Below the pieces are notes generated by a model, which saw nothing but the letters and a program-made list of their open reading frames with translations, made no database searches and was not told the DNA's origin. From Bradyrhizobium sp. CCGB12 (GTDB lineage: Bacteria > Pseudomonadota > Alphaproteobacteria > Rhizobiales > Xanthobacteraceae), in contig NZ_JANADO010000001.1 in the NCBI RefSeq assembly GCF_024199845.1, forward strand, positions 6,572,001-6,636,000: a DNA stretch of 64,000 bases. Direction: 5' to 3'. Shown in pieces: positions 19,438 through 28,282 of the stretch; within the stretch, counting starts at the first letter, position 1; every line of letters begins with the position of its first letter. Position numbers and translations under genes: made by a program.

Positions 19438-21228
19438 TCAGAACGCTTCCGCCGGCAGTTCCATGATGGTGGCGCAGCCGGCCTGGATGCGCGCGAGATT
19501 GGCCGCGGTCTCCGGCAGCATCCGCTCCATGAAGAAGCGGCCGGTGACGAGCTTGGTCGAGAGATAGGGCGTCGCCCCGCTCTCGGCAATCTTGGCATTG
19601 GTCACCTTCGCCATCTTCGCCCACATGTAGCCGAGCGCGACGAAGCCGAAGAGATGCAGGTAATCGGTTGCGGCAGCGCCCGCATTGTCGGGCTTTGCCA
19701 TCGCATTCTGCATCAGCCACGTCGTGGCCTGCTGGAGATGGCCAAGCGACGCCGAGAGCGGGGCGATGAAGGGCTTGAGCGCCTCGTCGCCGCCGTTCTC
19801 CTTGGCAAAGGCCATGACCTCGCCGAAGAAGGCCATGATGGCCCGGCCGCCGTCGCGCGGCAGCTTGCGGCCGACGAGGTCGAGCGCCTGGATGCCGTTG
19901 GCACCTTCATAGATCATGGCGATGCGGGCATCGCGCACGAACTGTTCCATGCCCTGCTCGGCGATGTAGCCGTGACCGCCATACATCTGCTGCGCCTGCA
20001 CCGCATTGGCGAAGCCGTAATCGGTGAGAAAACCCTTCAGCACCGGCGTCATCAGGCCCATGTGGTCGTCGGCGGCCTGGCGATCCTTCGGGTCTTCGGA
20101 GCGATGGGCGACATCGCTCTTCAGCGCGGTCCACATCACGAAGGCGCGCGCGGCTTCATTGAAGGCGCGGATCGAGAGCAGCGTGCGGCGCACGTCGGGA
20201 TGCACGATGATGGGGTCAGCTTGCTTGTCCGGCGCCTTGGCGCCGGTGAGCGCGCGGCCCTGGATGCGCTCGCGGGCATAGGCGACGGCGTTCTGATAGG
20301 CGACTTCGGACTGCGCGAGACCTTGCACGGCGACGCCGAGCCTGGCCTCGTTCATCATCACGAACATGCCCTGCATGCCCTTGTTCTCTTCGCCGATCAG
20401 CCAGCCGGTGGCGTTGTCGTAGTTCATCACGCAGGTGGAATTGCCGTGGATGCCCATCTTGTGCTCGATCGAGCCGCAGACGACGCCGTTGCGCGCGCCC
20501 ACCGAACTGTCGGCATTGACCAGGAACTTCGGCACCACGAACAGCGAGACGCCCTTGATGCCGGCGGGCGCACCCTCGATGCGCGCGAGCACGAGGTGGA
20601 TGATGTTGGGGGCGAGGTCATGCTCGCCGGCCGAGATGAAGATCTTGGTGCCCGTGATCTTGAAGCTGCCGTCGGCCTGACGCACCGCCTTGGTGCGGAG
20701 CATGCCGAGGTCGGTGCCGCAATGCGGCTCGGTCAGGTTCATGGTGCCGGTCCATTCGCCGGCCACCATCTTCGGCACGTAGGTCTGCTTCTGCTCCGGC
20801 GTGCCGTGCACCAGCAGCGCCGCGGTCGCGCCCATGGTGAGGCCGCCATACATCGAGAACGCCATGTTGGCGGAGATCTGGAATTCGTTGACCGCCTGGC
20901 TCAGCGTCACCGGCAGGCCCTGGCCGCCGAACTCGGTCGGTGCCGACAGACCGAGCCAACCGCCCTCTGCCACTTGCTTGAAGGCGTCCTTGAAACCCTT
21001 CGGCGTGGTGACGCTGCCGTCCTCAGTGCGCTTGCAGCCTTCGAGATCGCCCACACGATTGAGCGGCTGCAGCACCTCTTCGGCGAGCTTGGCGGCTTCG
21101 CCAAGGATCGCTTCGCGCACGTCGCTCGAGGCATCGGAGAAGCCCGCCAGATTGTCGTAACGGTCGATCTGGAAGACGTCGTTGAGCAGGAAGTTCACGT
21201 CTTCGACGGGGGCTTTATAGATCGGCAT
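19438..21228 (-). CDS. Acyl-CoA dehydrogenase (long, with C-terminal extension domain)
   Basis: A 596-residue flavoprotein for the first step of beta-oxidation. It is longer than the 380-residue medium-chain type because of an N-terminal segment (MPIYKAPVEDVNFLLNDVF) and a C-terminal extra domain, as in the DmdC/FadE-like group. LTEPHCGTDLG and FISAGEHDL mark the FAD-binding middle domain, and AMIYEGANGIQALDL carries the catalytic glutamate and FAD contact. The ATG at 21228 is preceded by GGGAG. It follows the NTF2-like gene by 40 bases and precedes the thiolase, all on one strand. Confidence 0.94.
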   Translation of the reverse strand: MPIYKAPVEDVNFLLNDVFQIDRYDNLAGFSDASSDVREAILGEAAKLAEEVLQPLNRVGDLEGCKRTEDGSVTTPKGFKDAFKQVAEGGWLGLSAPTEFGGQGLPVTLSQAVNEFQISANMAFSMYGGLTMGATAALLVHGTPEQKQTYVPKMVAGEWTGTMNLTEPHCGTDLGMLRTKAVRQADGSFKITGTKIFISAGEHDLAPNIIHLVLARIEGAPAGIKGVSLFVVPKFLVNADSSVGARNGVVCGSIEHKMGIHGNSTCVMNYDNATGWLIGEENKGMQGMFVMMNEARLGVAVQGLAQSEVAYQNAVAYARERIQGRALTGAKAPDKQADPIIVHPDVRRTLLSIRAFNEAARAFVMWTALKSDVAHRSEDPKDRQAADDHMGLMTPVLKGFLTDYGFANAVQAQQMYGGHGYIAEQGMEQFVRDARIAMIYEGANGIQALDLVGRKLPRDGGRAIMAFFGEVMAFAKENGGDEALKPFIAPLSASLGHLQQATTWLMQNAMAKPDNAGAAATDYLHLFGFVALGYMWAKMAKVTNAKIAESGATPYLSTKLVTGRFFMERMLPETAANLARIQAGCATIMELPAEAF

Positions 21229-21268
21229 GGCGTTCTCCCGGCATGGGGCTTGAAGGGTGATGTTGGGG

Positions 21269-21655
21269 TTATGATTGTGCGGCTGCAAGCTGCTCCGCCA
21301 TCAAGCGGTGCAGCATGTTGATCGCCTTGAGCGGCCGCACCATCACCTTGAAATGCGTGATGCGTCCCTCGCCGTCGAAGCTGATGATGTCGACGCCGTT
21401 GATCTCGATGCCGTCGATGACGTTCTTGAATTCGAGCACAGCCCCGTTGTCGCTGCGCCATTCACCGACATAGCTGAAGCCAGGACCGCCGAGCACCTTC
21501 TCGGCGCTGGAGAGGTACTTGAAGGTGATGTCGCGCCCGCGCTGCGGCGTGTGGACGACGGGACTTTCGAACACGGCATCGGGGTGCAGGAGGTCCCAGA
21601 GCGCGGCGCCGTCGTGAGACTTCATGTAGGCGTACCAGGAATCGAGGCCGGTCAT
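21269..21655 (-). CDS. NTF2/SnoaL-like protein heading the beta-oxidation operon
   Basis: A 128-residue NTF2-fold protein: WYAYMKSHDGAALWDLLHPDAVFESP is the N-terminal helix pair, followed by FKYLSSAEKVL and antiparallel strands including DGIEINGVDIISFDGEGRI. Such proteins are frequently hydratase- or isomerase-like, but none of the catalytic Asp/His patterns I know is clear. The GGGAGG ribosome site supports the ATG at 21655. It is first in the operon and faces the PadR gene across a 192-base gap, so it is probably controlled by that regulator. Confidence 0.8.
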   Translation of the reverse strand: MTGLDSWYAYMKSHDGAALWDLLHPDAVFESPVVHTPQRGRDITFKYLSSAEKVLGGPGFSYVGEWRSDNGAVLEFKNVIDGIEINGVDIISFDGEGRITHFKVMVRPLKAINMLHRLMAEQLAAAQS

Positions 21656-21783
21656 TCTCAGGTCCCTCCCAGGGCAAGGGCAAAGAGTGCGAAAACAACC
21701 CCATGCACAGTAGCGAGAAGGTTGATTCCGCTGGATTTTTCAGTCGGGTCTTGGACCCGCTTGCAAGCCGCCTCATATGCACA

Positions 21784-21812
21784 TTGACGCATATGCGCCG
21801 ATGCGCATAAAG
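21784..21812 (+). promoter_or_regulatory. padR-type gene promoter with overlapping operator
   Basis: TTGACG (21784-21789), a 17-base spacer and ATAAAG (21807-21812) form a plausible promoter. Inside it, TATGCGC-CGAT-GCGCATA (21792-21809) is a perfect inverted repeat, and CATATG occurs as two direct copies close by. A regulator bound here would block the promoter, which suggests autoregulation by the PadR protein. Confidence 0.55.
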
Positions 21813-21847
21813 TCAAGCAGGTTGGATGTGAGACAGGAGGGCCGGTC

Positions 21848-22438
21848 ATGGCGCTGGGCGACGCAATCCTCGCATGCCTGACGGAACGTCCGATGACGGG
21901 CTACGAGCTCGCCAAGACGTTCGATTCCTCGATCGGCTTCTTCTGGAAGGCCGACCACCAGCAGATCTACCGCGAGCTCTCCAGGCTGCGCGACCGCGGC
22001 TACATCCAGGGTCGCGAGGTCGTGCAATCAGGCAAGCCCAACAAGCTGGTTTATACGCTCACCCCCGAGGGCAGAACAGCGCTGCGGCACTGGGCCGCGC
22101 GGCCAAGCACGCCAGCCTCGACCAAGGACGACCTCCTGGTTCGCCTTCATGCACTGGACAGCATCGACATCGAGCCGCTGCGCACCGACCTGATGGCCCG
22201 CCTGGAGCACCATCGCGACCGCCACGCCAATTACGAGCGCATCCTGAAGAAGCGTTTTCCGGACGGCACCGCGGAAGGCCGGCTCGATCTCGGTAACCTC
22301 CTCCTGCTCCGCCTCGGCGCCCGGCACGAGCAGATGGTGGCCGACTTCTGCGAGGAGACCCTGGCGGCACTGTCGGCGATGAGCGGCAAGGCCACGGTGG
22401 TGCCGCTGGAGGATGGCAAGCGCGAGGGCAAGGGGTAG
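21848..22438 (+). CDS. PadR-family transcriptional regulator
   Basis: A 196-residue regulator. The N-terminal winged helix starts MALGDAILACLTERPMTGYELAKTF, with recognition region WKADHQQIYRELSRLRDRGYI and wing KPNKLVYTLTPEGRTAL, all diagnostic of PadR. The C-terminal alpha-helical dimerisation part (Vir_C type, LLVRLHALDS to FCEETLAAL) is full length. It is divergent from the four-gene beta-oxidation operon, with an inverted repeat in the shared gap. It probably represses that operon and itself, relieved by an acyl-CoA or related ligand; the ligand is inference. Confidence 0.92.
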   Translation: MALGDAILACLTERPMTGYELAKTFDSSIGFFWKADHQQIYRELSRLRDRGYIQGREVVQSGKPNKLVYTLTPEGRTALRHWAARPSTPASTKDDLLVRLHALDSIDIEPLRTDLMARLEHHRDRHANYERILKKRFPDGTAEGRLDLGNLLLLRLGARHEQMVADFCEETLAALSAMSGKATVVPLEDGKREGKG

Positions 22439-22459
22439 ATGACAATCGGTGGTGCTGGT

Positions 22460-22587
22460 CACCTCTCCCGCTTGCGGGAGAGGTCGGCGCGAAGCGCCGG
22501 GTGAGGGCTTTGTCCTCTAGGAGATTGTTTCTTTGCGGAAGCACCCTCTCCCCAACCCTCCCCCGCACGCGGGGGAGGGAGCGCACC
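22460..22587. repeat. Interspersed repeat, CCTCTCCCGC..GCGGGAGAGG family, copy 1
   Basis: Two hairpins, CCTCTCCCGCTTGCGGGAGAGG-type at the left and CCCTCCCCCGC..GCGGGGGAGGG at the right, flank GGCGCGAAGCGCC and CACCCTCTCC stretches. This is the most frequent repeat family in the window; related copies begin at 26199, 34611, 39903, 42537, 48138 and 53543. Confidence 0.88.
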
Positions 22588-22781
22588 TGTTCCGGGGCTG
22601 GCATGCCCGCCCAACTTTAAGACACCGGCGGCGCGTTCCTTAACCCGTTATTTACCGTAACAGGAAAAAGTCGGTTTTCGAGGCAGACGACCCGCGCCAA
22701 ATTCGGTTGTGATTGCAACCGGCACGCGTGGGGAGGCTGGAGGTGCCGGGTGGGGCGCCGAAGTCGGAACCGGACAGAGTC
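22588..22781 (+). promoter_or_regulatory. Leader of the PodJ-like gene with CtrA-like and GANTC sites
   Basis: 194 non-coding bases. TTAACCCGTTATTTA at 22640-22654 matches the CtrA consensus TTAA-N7-TTAA with one mismatch, an inverted repeat CGGTTG-N6-CAACCG sits at 22704-22721, and GAGTC (a GANTC CcrM methylation site) touches the ATG at 22777-22781. Single matches to such short motifs can be chance, but the downstream gene is a likely cell-cycle target. Confidence 0.35.
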
Positions 22782-25700
22782 ATGAATTCGCGCGTATCGT
22801 GGAGTGTTGACGGCATCGATCCATCCGTCCGGGAGCGGGCCGAAGCTGCTGCGCGCAGAGCCGGCATGTCGCTCAACGATTGGCTGAACTCCACGCTCGG
22901 CGAGACCGCTCAGCCGAACTTTCGCGCGCCTTACGACCAGCGTCCGCACCACATGCCGCAAGCACCGAGCCAGGAAAGCCGAGAAGTTGCGGACATCCAT
23001 CAGCGGCTCGACGCGATCACTCAGCAGATCGAACGGATTTCAAAGCCCGCGCAGCGTCAGGACGCTTCGCGACAGGACGTCTCGCGCGAGCAGGGCGTCG
23101 CGCGTCAGCTGAACGATGCGATCTCGCGGCTCGATGCACGACTGTCGCAAATCTCGAAACCGCAGCAGCCTCAGGCGCCGCGGCCGGCATCGTCACCGGT
23201 CGAGGCGCGCCAGCGCCAGGCCGATGCGGTCGAGCGCGCGGCCGCCCAGGTCTATCGCAGCTCACCACCCCTGAGCCCAGCTTCGTTCGACGTCGCGGTC
23301 GCCGAGATCACCGCGCGACAGAGCGAGCTCGACGGCTTTACGCCCAGACAGATGCCGCCGCGCGCCGCGCCGTCGATTGCGCCGATGGCGGCGCCACCCG
23401 CCCCCGCCTACGCACCGCCCCCGCCACAGCCGGATTTCTCGTCGCTCGAGCGCCATCTGCTCAAGATCACGAGCCAGATCGAGTCGCTCCAGCGGCCCGA
23501 CAATACCGAGCAGGCGATCACCGCCTTCCGCAGCGAGCTTGCCGAGATCCGGCACGCCATCACCGAGGCGATGCCGCGGCGCGCGATCGAATTGATCGAG
23601 AACGAGATCCGCTCGCTGCATCGTCGTATCGACGAGACCCGATCCAACGGCACCGACGGCCAGGTCCTGTCCGGCATCGAACACGCGCTGTCCGACATCA
23701 AGCAGGTGCTGCGCACGTTGACGCCGGCGGAGCAGCTCACCGGCTACGACGAGGCGATCCGCAATCTCGGCGCCAAGCTCGATTTGATCCTGCGCGCCAA
23801 TGACGATCCCTCGACCGTGCAGCAGCTCGAAGGCGCGATCTCCGCGCTGCGCGCCATCGTCTCCAACGTCGCCTCCAACGAAGCGCTGGCACGTCTCTCC
23901 GAAGACGTGCAGCTGCTGTCGTCCAAGGTCGACCAGATCACCCGCGCCTCCGGCCACGGCGACAGTTTTGCGGTGCTGGAGCAGCGCATCGCAGCGCTCA
24001 CCGCCGCGCTGGAAACGCGCGAGCGGCCTCAGCCGGCCGAGAGCACCGAGCATCTGGAAGCTGCGATCCGCGCGCTGTCGGACCGCTTCGACCGCATGCA
24101 GGTCGGCAACGACTCGGCCTCGACCTTCGCGCATCTCGAGCAGCGCGTCTCCTATCTGCTGGAACGGATCGAGGCCGCCGCCGATCCGCGCAACGGCAAT
24201 TTGAGCCGCGTCGAGGATGGCCTGCACGACATCCTCAGGCACCTGGAGCGCCAGCAGGCGACCTATTCGGCCCTCGCGGAGAGCCGCAGCTCCGCACCGC
24301 CGCCGGATTCCGGCATGGTCGATCTCGTCAAGCGCGAGCTCTCCGACATCCGCTTCAGCCAGGCCGAGACCAACCGCAGCACCCAGGATTCGCTCGACGC
24401 CGTTCACAGCGCGCTCGGCCACGTCGTCGATCGCCTCTCGATGATCGAGGGCGATCTGCGCGCGGTGCGCACGGCGCCACCGGCCTCGCAGCCGATGCCG
24501 ATGGCGATGGCGGCTCCGATGGAGCCCGCGCCGATGGCGCGCGAGCCGCGGCCGCAACCGCAGCAGCCGAAATACGACCCGAAGCCTGAGCTGCCCAATC
24601 CCGCCGCCGCGCAGGCCGCCTTCGTCGCCGCGCCGCGCGAATTCCACGCCGCCGCCCCCATCGCGCCGCCGCCGGTGCCGGCGGCACCGCAAGCCGCACC
24701 ACCCTTGCCGCCGCGTGCGATCAGCGAAATCCTGGAGCCGCACACCGCACCCGCGCGCGCAGCGCTGGCGCCGGAATTGCCGCCGGATCATCCGCTCGAG
24801 CCGGGCACACGGCCGGGCGGACGCGTCGCCACGCCGTCGGAGCGCATTGCCGCCTCCGAGAGCGCGATCAGCGAGATTCCTGCTGCGCCGAAGGAGCCGG
24901 TGTCGTCATCGAGCTTCATCGCGGCCGCGCGCCGCGCAGCCCAGGCCGCCGCCGCACAGCCGCCGGAGAAAGCCGGCCGCGGCGCCAAGGCGGCGAGTCG
25001 CGGCAAGGACAAGGCCCAGGACGGCGGTTCGACCATCACCTCGAAGATCCGCTCGCTGCTGGTCGGCGCGAGCGTGGTCGTGATCGTGCTCGGCACCTTC
25101 AAGATGGCGATGAACCTGCTCGAAGGCGGCAGCCCGCCGCCGGCGCCGCAGGCGATGGAAAATACCTCGAGCCAGCCCACACCGCTGGCCCCGCCGCCCC
25201 CCGTCGAGACCAAGCCCGCCACGCCCGAGCAGGTCACACCGTCGATGACCTCGCCGACGCCGATTGGACGGCAATCCCAGAACAATGCCGCGCCGGCGCC
25301 CGCCGCCAATCCGGGCAATTCGGCCTCGGTCGAAATCCCGCCGGCGCCTGCCGCGGCCCCGCCTGTCTCCAGCGACGTCACCGGCGCGCTGTCCGGCACA
25401 AGCCGCGCCAAGCTCGGCCTCATCCAGGTGCCGCCGAGCGAGAAGCTGCCTGACGCCATCGGCGGCCCCGCCTTGCGCAGCGCTGCGATGAAGGGCGATG
25501 CCACCGCGGCCTACGAGATCGGCCTGCGCTTTGCCGAGGGCAAGGGCGTCGCCACAAACTACGACGAAGCCGTCAAATGGTACGATCGCGCGGCACAGGC
25601 CGGCGTGGTGCCCGCGACCTTCCGTCTCGGCACGCTCTACGAAAAGGGCCTTGGCGTGAAGAGGGATGCCGACATCGCCCGCCGCTACTACACGCAGGCT

Positions 25701-26153
25701 GCCGAGCGCGGCAATGCCAAGGCGATGCATAATCTCGCGGTGCTCGATGCCGATGGCGGTGGCCGCGGCGCCAATTACAAGAGCGCGGCGCAGTGGTTCC
25801 GCAAGGCCGCCGACCGCGGCGTCGCCGACAGCCAGTTCAACCTCGGCATCCTCTATGCCCGCGGCATCGGCGTCGAGCAGAACCTGGCCGAATCCTACAA
25901 ATGGTTCAGCCTCGCAGCCGCTCAAGGCGATGCGGATTCGTCCGGCAAGCGCGACGACGTCGCAAAACGTCTCGACCCGCAATCGCTCGCCGCCGCCAAG
26001 CTCGCGATCCAGACTTTCAGCGCCGAGCCGCAGCCCGACGACGCCGTCAATGTCGCAACGCCCGCTGGCGGCTGGGACGGCGCGCCGCAGGCGAGCGCGA
26101 AGCCGGCGCCGAAACCGGTCGCGACCAAGAGGTCGGCCTCGGCGGCGCATTGA
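22782..26153 (+). CDS. PodJ-like polarity protein with Sel1 repeats
   Basis: A 1123-residue bitopic protein. It starts MNSRVSWSVDGIDPSVRERA and MSLNDWLNS, the PodJ-type N-terminal motif. It continues through a long coiled-coil-rich cytoplasmic region (about 50-560), a Pro/Ala-rich linker, one membrane helix near residues 760-782 (LLVGASVVVIVLGTF), another Pro-rich linker, and about four Sel1/TPR repeats (about 900-1060, e.g. AAYEIGLRFAEGKGV, ATFRLGTLYEKGLGV, SQFNLGILYARGIGV) in the periplasm. In Caulobacter PodJ organises the new pole. The peptidoglycan-binding domain seen at the C-terminus of Caulobacter PodJ is not visible here. I chose the ATG at 22782 by the conserved N-terminus. Confidence 0.85.
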   Translation: MNSRVSWSVDGIDPSVRERAEAAARRAGMSLNDWLNSTLGETAQPNFRAPYDQRPHHMPQAPSQESREVADIHQRLDAITQQIERISKPAQRQDASRQDVSREQGVARQLNDAISRLDARLSQISKPQQPQAPRPASSPVEARQRQADAVERAAAQVYRSSPPLSPASFDVAVAEITARQSELDGFTPRQMPPRAAPSIAPMAAPPAPAYAPPPPQPDFSSLERHLLKITSQIESLQRPDNTEQAITAFRSELAEIRHAITEAMPRRAIELIENEIRSLHRRIDETRSNGTDGQVLSGIEHALSDIKQVLRTLTPAEQLTGYDEAIRNLGAKLDLILRANDDPSTVQQLEGAISALRAIVSNVASNEALARLSEDVQLLSSKVDQITRASGHGDSFAVLEQRIAALTAALETRERPQPAESTEHLEAAIRALSDRFDRMQVGNDSASTFAHLEQRVSYLLERIEAAADPRNGNLSRVEDGLHDILRHLERQQATYSALAESRSSAPPPDSGMVDLVKRELSDIRFSQAETNRSTQDSLDAVHSALGHVVDRLSMIEGDLRAVRTAPPASQPMPMAMAAPMEPAPMAREPRPQPQQPKYDPKPELPNPAAAQAAFVAAPREFHAAAPIAPPPVPAAPQAAPPLPPRAISEILEPHTAPARAALAPELPPDHPLEPGTRPGGRVATPSERIAASESAISEIPAAPKEPVSSSSFIAAARRAAQAAAAQPPEKAGRGAKAASRGKDKAQDGGSTITSKIRSLLVGASVVVIVLGTFKMAMNLLEGGSPPPAPQAMENTSSQPTPLAPPPPVETKPATPEQVTPSMTSPTPIGRQSQNNAAPAPAANPGNSASVEIPPAPAAAPPVSSDVTGALSGTSRAKLGLIQVPPSEKLPDAIGGPALRSAAMKGDATAAYEIGLRFAEGKGVATNYDEAVKWYDRAAQAGVVPATFRLGTLYEKGLGVKRDADIARRYYTQAAERGNAKAMHNLAVLDADGGGRGANYKSAAQWFRKAADRGVADSQFNLGILYARGIGVEQNLAESYKWFSLAAAQGDADSSGKRDDVAKRLDPQSLAAAKLAIQTFSAEPQPDDAVNVATPAGGWDGAPQASAKPAPKPVATKRSASAAH

Positions 26154-26198
26154 GAGCAAATAGGTTTAGGTAGACAGAACGAGCCGCGGGCTCAGTGC

Positions 26199-26343
26199 AC
26201 CTCTCCCGCTTGCGGGAGAGGTCGGCGCGTCCCGGGCGATGCGAAGCATCGTCCCGCGCGCCGGGTGAGGGTTCTGTCCTCTTGGGGAATCTCACTGCGG
26301 AGATACCCTCTCCCCAACCCTCCCCCGCAAGCGGGGGAGGGAG
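26199..26343. repeat. Interspersed repeat, CCTCTCCCGC family, copy 2
   Basis: The same design as 22460-22587, with an extra CCCGGGCGATGCGAAGCATCGTCCCGCG insertion-like hairpin in the left half. The right halves of copies 1 and 2 (CCCTCTCCCCAACCCTCCCC onward) are nearly identical. It ends the 3' side of the PodJ-like gene. The remaining 147 bases before the next start show no recognisable feature. Confidence 0.88.
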
Positions 26344-26490
26344 CGCACCGTCGATGTGACAACCACGTGTGCTTTCTCGTGGCGCCTGGTCACGCCCATT
26401 CACCACGCTCCAAATTCCCGGTCCCTCCCTGCGGTGAATTCCGCTATTGAGGGACACGGCAATCGATCCGTCTCGCCGGCGCGTGGTTCA

Positions 26491-27408
26491 ATGCAGCTCT
26501 ACCTTCCGATCGCCGATCTTCCGGTCAACGTCTTCCTGGTGCTGGCGATGGGCGCCGCGGTCGGCTTCGTGTCCGGCATGTTCGGGATCGGCGGCGGCTT
26601 CCTGATGACGCCGCTTCTGATCTTCATCGGCATCACGCCGGCGGTCGCGGTCGCCTCCGTCGCGAGCCACATCGCGGCCTCCTCGTTTTCCGGCGCAATT
26701 ACTTATTGGCGGCGGCGCGCGATCGATCCAGCGCTTGCAAGCGTCCTGCTCTGCGGCGGCGTGACCGGCACGGCGCTGGGGGTTTGGACCTTCACCCAGC
26801 TCCGTGCGCTCGGCCAGCTCGATCTGATGATCGCGCTCTCTTACGTCGTGCTGCTCACCACCGTCGGCAGCCTGATGTTCTCCGAAGGCCTGCGCGCCCT
26901 GATGCGGACCCGGCGCGGCGCGGTGCCGCCGCGCCGCACCCACAGCTGGATCTACGGGCTGCCGCTGAAGATGCGGTTCAAGCGCTCGAAGATCTACCTG
27001 TCGGTGATTCCCGTGGTGGCCGTTGGCATCGTGATCGGCTTCATCGGCGCCATCATGGGCATCGGTGGCGGCTTCATCCTGGTCCCGATCATGATCTATC
27101 TGCTGCGGGTGCCGACCTCGACCGTGATCGGCACCTCGATGGTGCTGACCCTGGTCACGATGCTGTTCGCGACCATGCTGCACGCGGTGACCAATCACCT
27201 CGTCGACGCCGTGCTGGCGCTGATCCTGATGGTCGGCGGCGTCACCGGCGCGCAATTCGGTGCCCGTGCCGGCCAGAAGATCCGCGGCGAGCAGCTGCGA
27301 CTGCTGCTGGGCCTGTTGATCCTCTCGGTCGGCGTCCGCTTCGCGATCGAGCTCGTGATCCGCCCGGAAGATCTCTTCACCATCCGTGAGCTGGGAGTGA
27401 GCGGATGA
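26491..27408 (+). CDS. TauE/SafE family (TSUP) sulfite/anion exporter
   Basis: A 305-residue inner-membrane transporter made of two repeated halves, each opening with the TSUP glycine signature: GMFGIGGGFLMTPLL near residue 30 and AIMGIGGGFILVPIM near residue 190. About eight membrane helices are visible. TSUP members move sulfite, sulfonates or sulfur oxyanions; the substrate here is not determined by sequence. Its stop overlaps the TIGR02186 start (ATGA), a pairing seen throughout Rhizobiales that suggests one functional unit. The ribosome site is weak. Confidence 0.9.
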   Translation: MQLYLPIADLPVNVFLVLAMGAAVGFVSGMFGIGGGFLMTPLLIFIGITPAVAVASVASHIAASSFSGAITYWRRRAIDPALASVLLCGGVTGTALGVWTFTQLRALGQLDLMIALSYVVLLTTVGSLMFSEGLRALMRTRRGAVPPRRTHSWIYGLPLKMRFKRSKIYLSVIPVVAVGIVIGFIGAIMGIGGGFILVPIMIYLLRVPTSTVIGTSMVLTLVTMLFATMLHAVTNHLVDAVLALILMVGGVTGAQFGARAGQKIRGEQLRLLLGLLILSVGVRFAIELVIRPEDLFTIRELGVSG

Positions 27409-28175
27409 TGCGCGCGCTGCTCATGGCATGTCTCGTTCTGCTGTTCAGCGGCGCTGCGCGTGCCGAGCGGCTGATCGTGTCGGTCTCCAACCACCGCGTC
27501 ACGGTGACTCCGAACTATGCCGGCGAGGAGCTGGTGCTGTTCGGCTCGGTCGAGAAGGATGCGTCCACGCCGGCCGACCGCACGAACTACGATCTCGTGG
27601 TCACCGTGATGGGGCCGCGCGCCGACATGGTGACGCGGCGCAAGGAACGCACCTTCGGCATCTGGATCAACACCGACTACCGGCAATTCCTGGAGGTGCC
27701 GAGCTATCTGGCGCTGTTCGCCAACCGTCCCTTCGACGTCATCACCTCGCCCGAGATCGCGCGGCGACAGCAGATCGGGCTCAACAACGTGCGGCTGACC
27801 CAGCGGGTCAGCGGCGACTATGCCGACGTGGTGCCGAACGATGCATTCCGCTCCGCCTTCATCCGCCTGCGCACCGAGCGCGGGCTCTATCGCGAGGATG
27901 CGAGCGCGGTGACGTTCCTGACGCCGACGCTGTTCCGCACCGGCATTCCGTTGCCGGGCGAGGTGCCGATCGGGACCTATGAGGTCGAGATCAAGCTGTT
28001 TGCGAACGGTGCATTCATCGGCAAGACCGAGACCGCGTTCGAGATCGTCAAGATCGGATTCGAGCAGTTCGTCGCCACCAGCGCGCGCCAGCACGGCCTT
28101 CTCTACGGCCTCGCCACGGTGGCGATGGCGCTGATGTCGGGATGGATGGCGTCGATCGTGTTCCGGAAGGATTAG
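27405..28175 (+). CDS. TIGR02186 family membrane-anchored exported protein
   Basis: A 256-residue protein: signal peptide (MMRALLMACLVLLFSGAARA), a beta-rich periplasmic region beginning ERLIVSVSNHRVTVTPNYAGEELVLFGSV, and a C-terminal membrane helix (LLYGLATVAMALMSGWMASIVF). This is the TIGR02186 alphaproteobacterial family, almost always next to a TauE-like exporter as here, with which it overlaps by four bases. The role is unknown; a periplasmic partner of the exporter is a reasonable inference. It ends next to a dispersed repeat. Confidence 0.88.
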   Translation: MMRALLMACLVLLFSGAARAERLIVSVSNHRVTVTPNYAGEELVLFGSVEKDASTPADRTNYDLVVTVMGPRADMVTRRKERTFGIWINTDYRQFLEVPSYLALFANRPFDVITSPEIARRQQIGLNNVRLTQRVSGDYADVVPNDAFRSAFIRLRTERGLYREDASAVTFLTPTLFRTGIPLPGEVPIGTYEVEIKLFANGAFIGKTETAFEIVKIGFEQFVATSARQHGLLYGLATVAMALMSGWMASIVFRKD

Positions 28176-28186
28176 CTGCGTTTGCC

Positions 28187-28271
28187 GTCATTGCGAGCGC
28201 AGCGAAGCAATCCAGACTGCCTCCGCGGAAATTGTCTGGATTGCTTCGTCGCAAGGGCTCCTCGCAATGAC
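28187..28271. repeat. Interspersed repeat, GTCATTGCGAGC family, copy 2
   Basis: GTCATTGCGAGCGCAGCGAA pairs with TTCGTCGCAAGGGCTCCTCGCAATGAC, with inner GCAATCCAGAC/GTCTGGATTGC around a TCCGCGG centre. It lies between convergent genes. Confidence 0.88.
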
Positions 28272-28282
28272 GGGTGGCGCAA

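Noticed and set aside
22460..26343. Paired repeats as the ends of a mobile element carrying the PodJ-like gene
   Set aside because: The two copies belong to a family with five more members in the window, and the gene between them is a typical core gene with no transposase.
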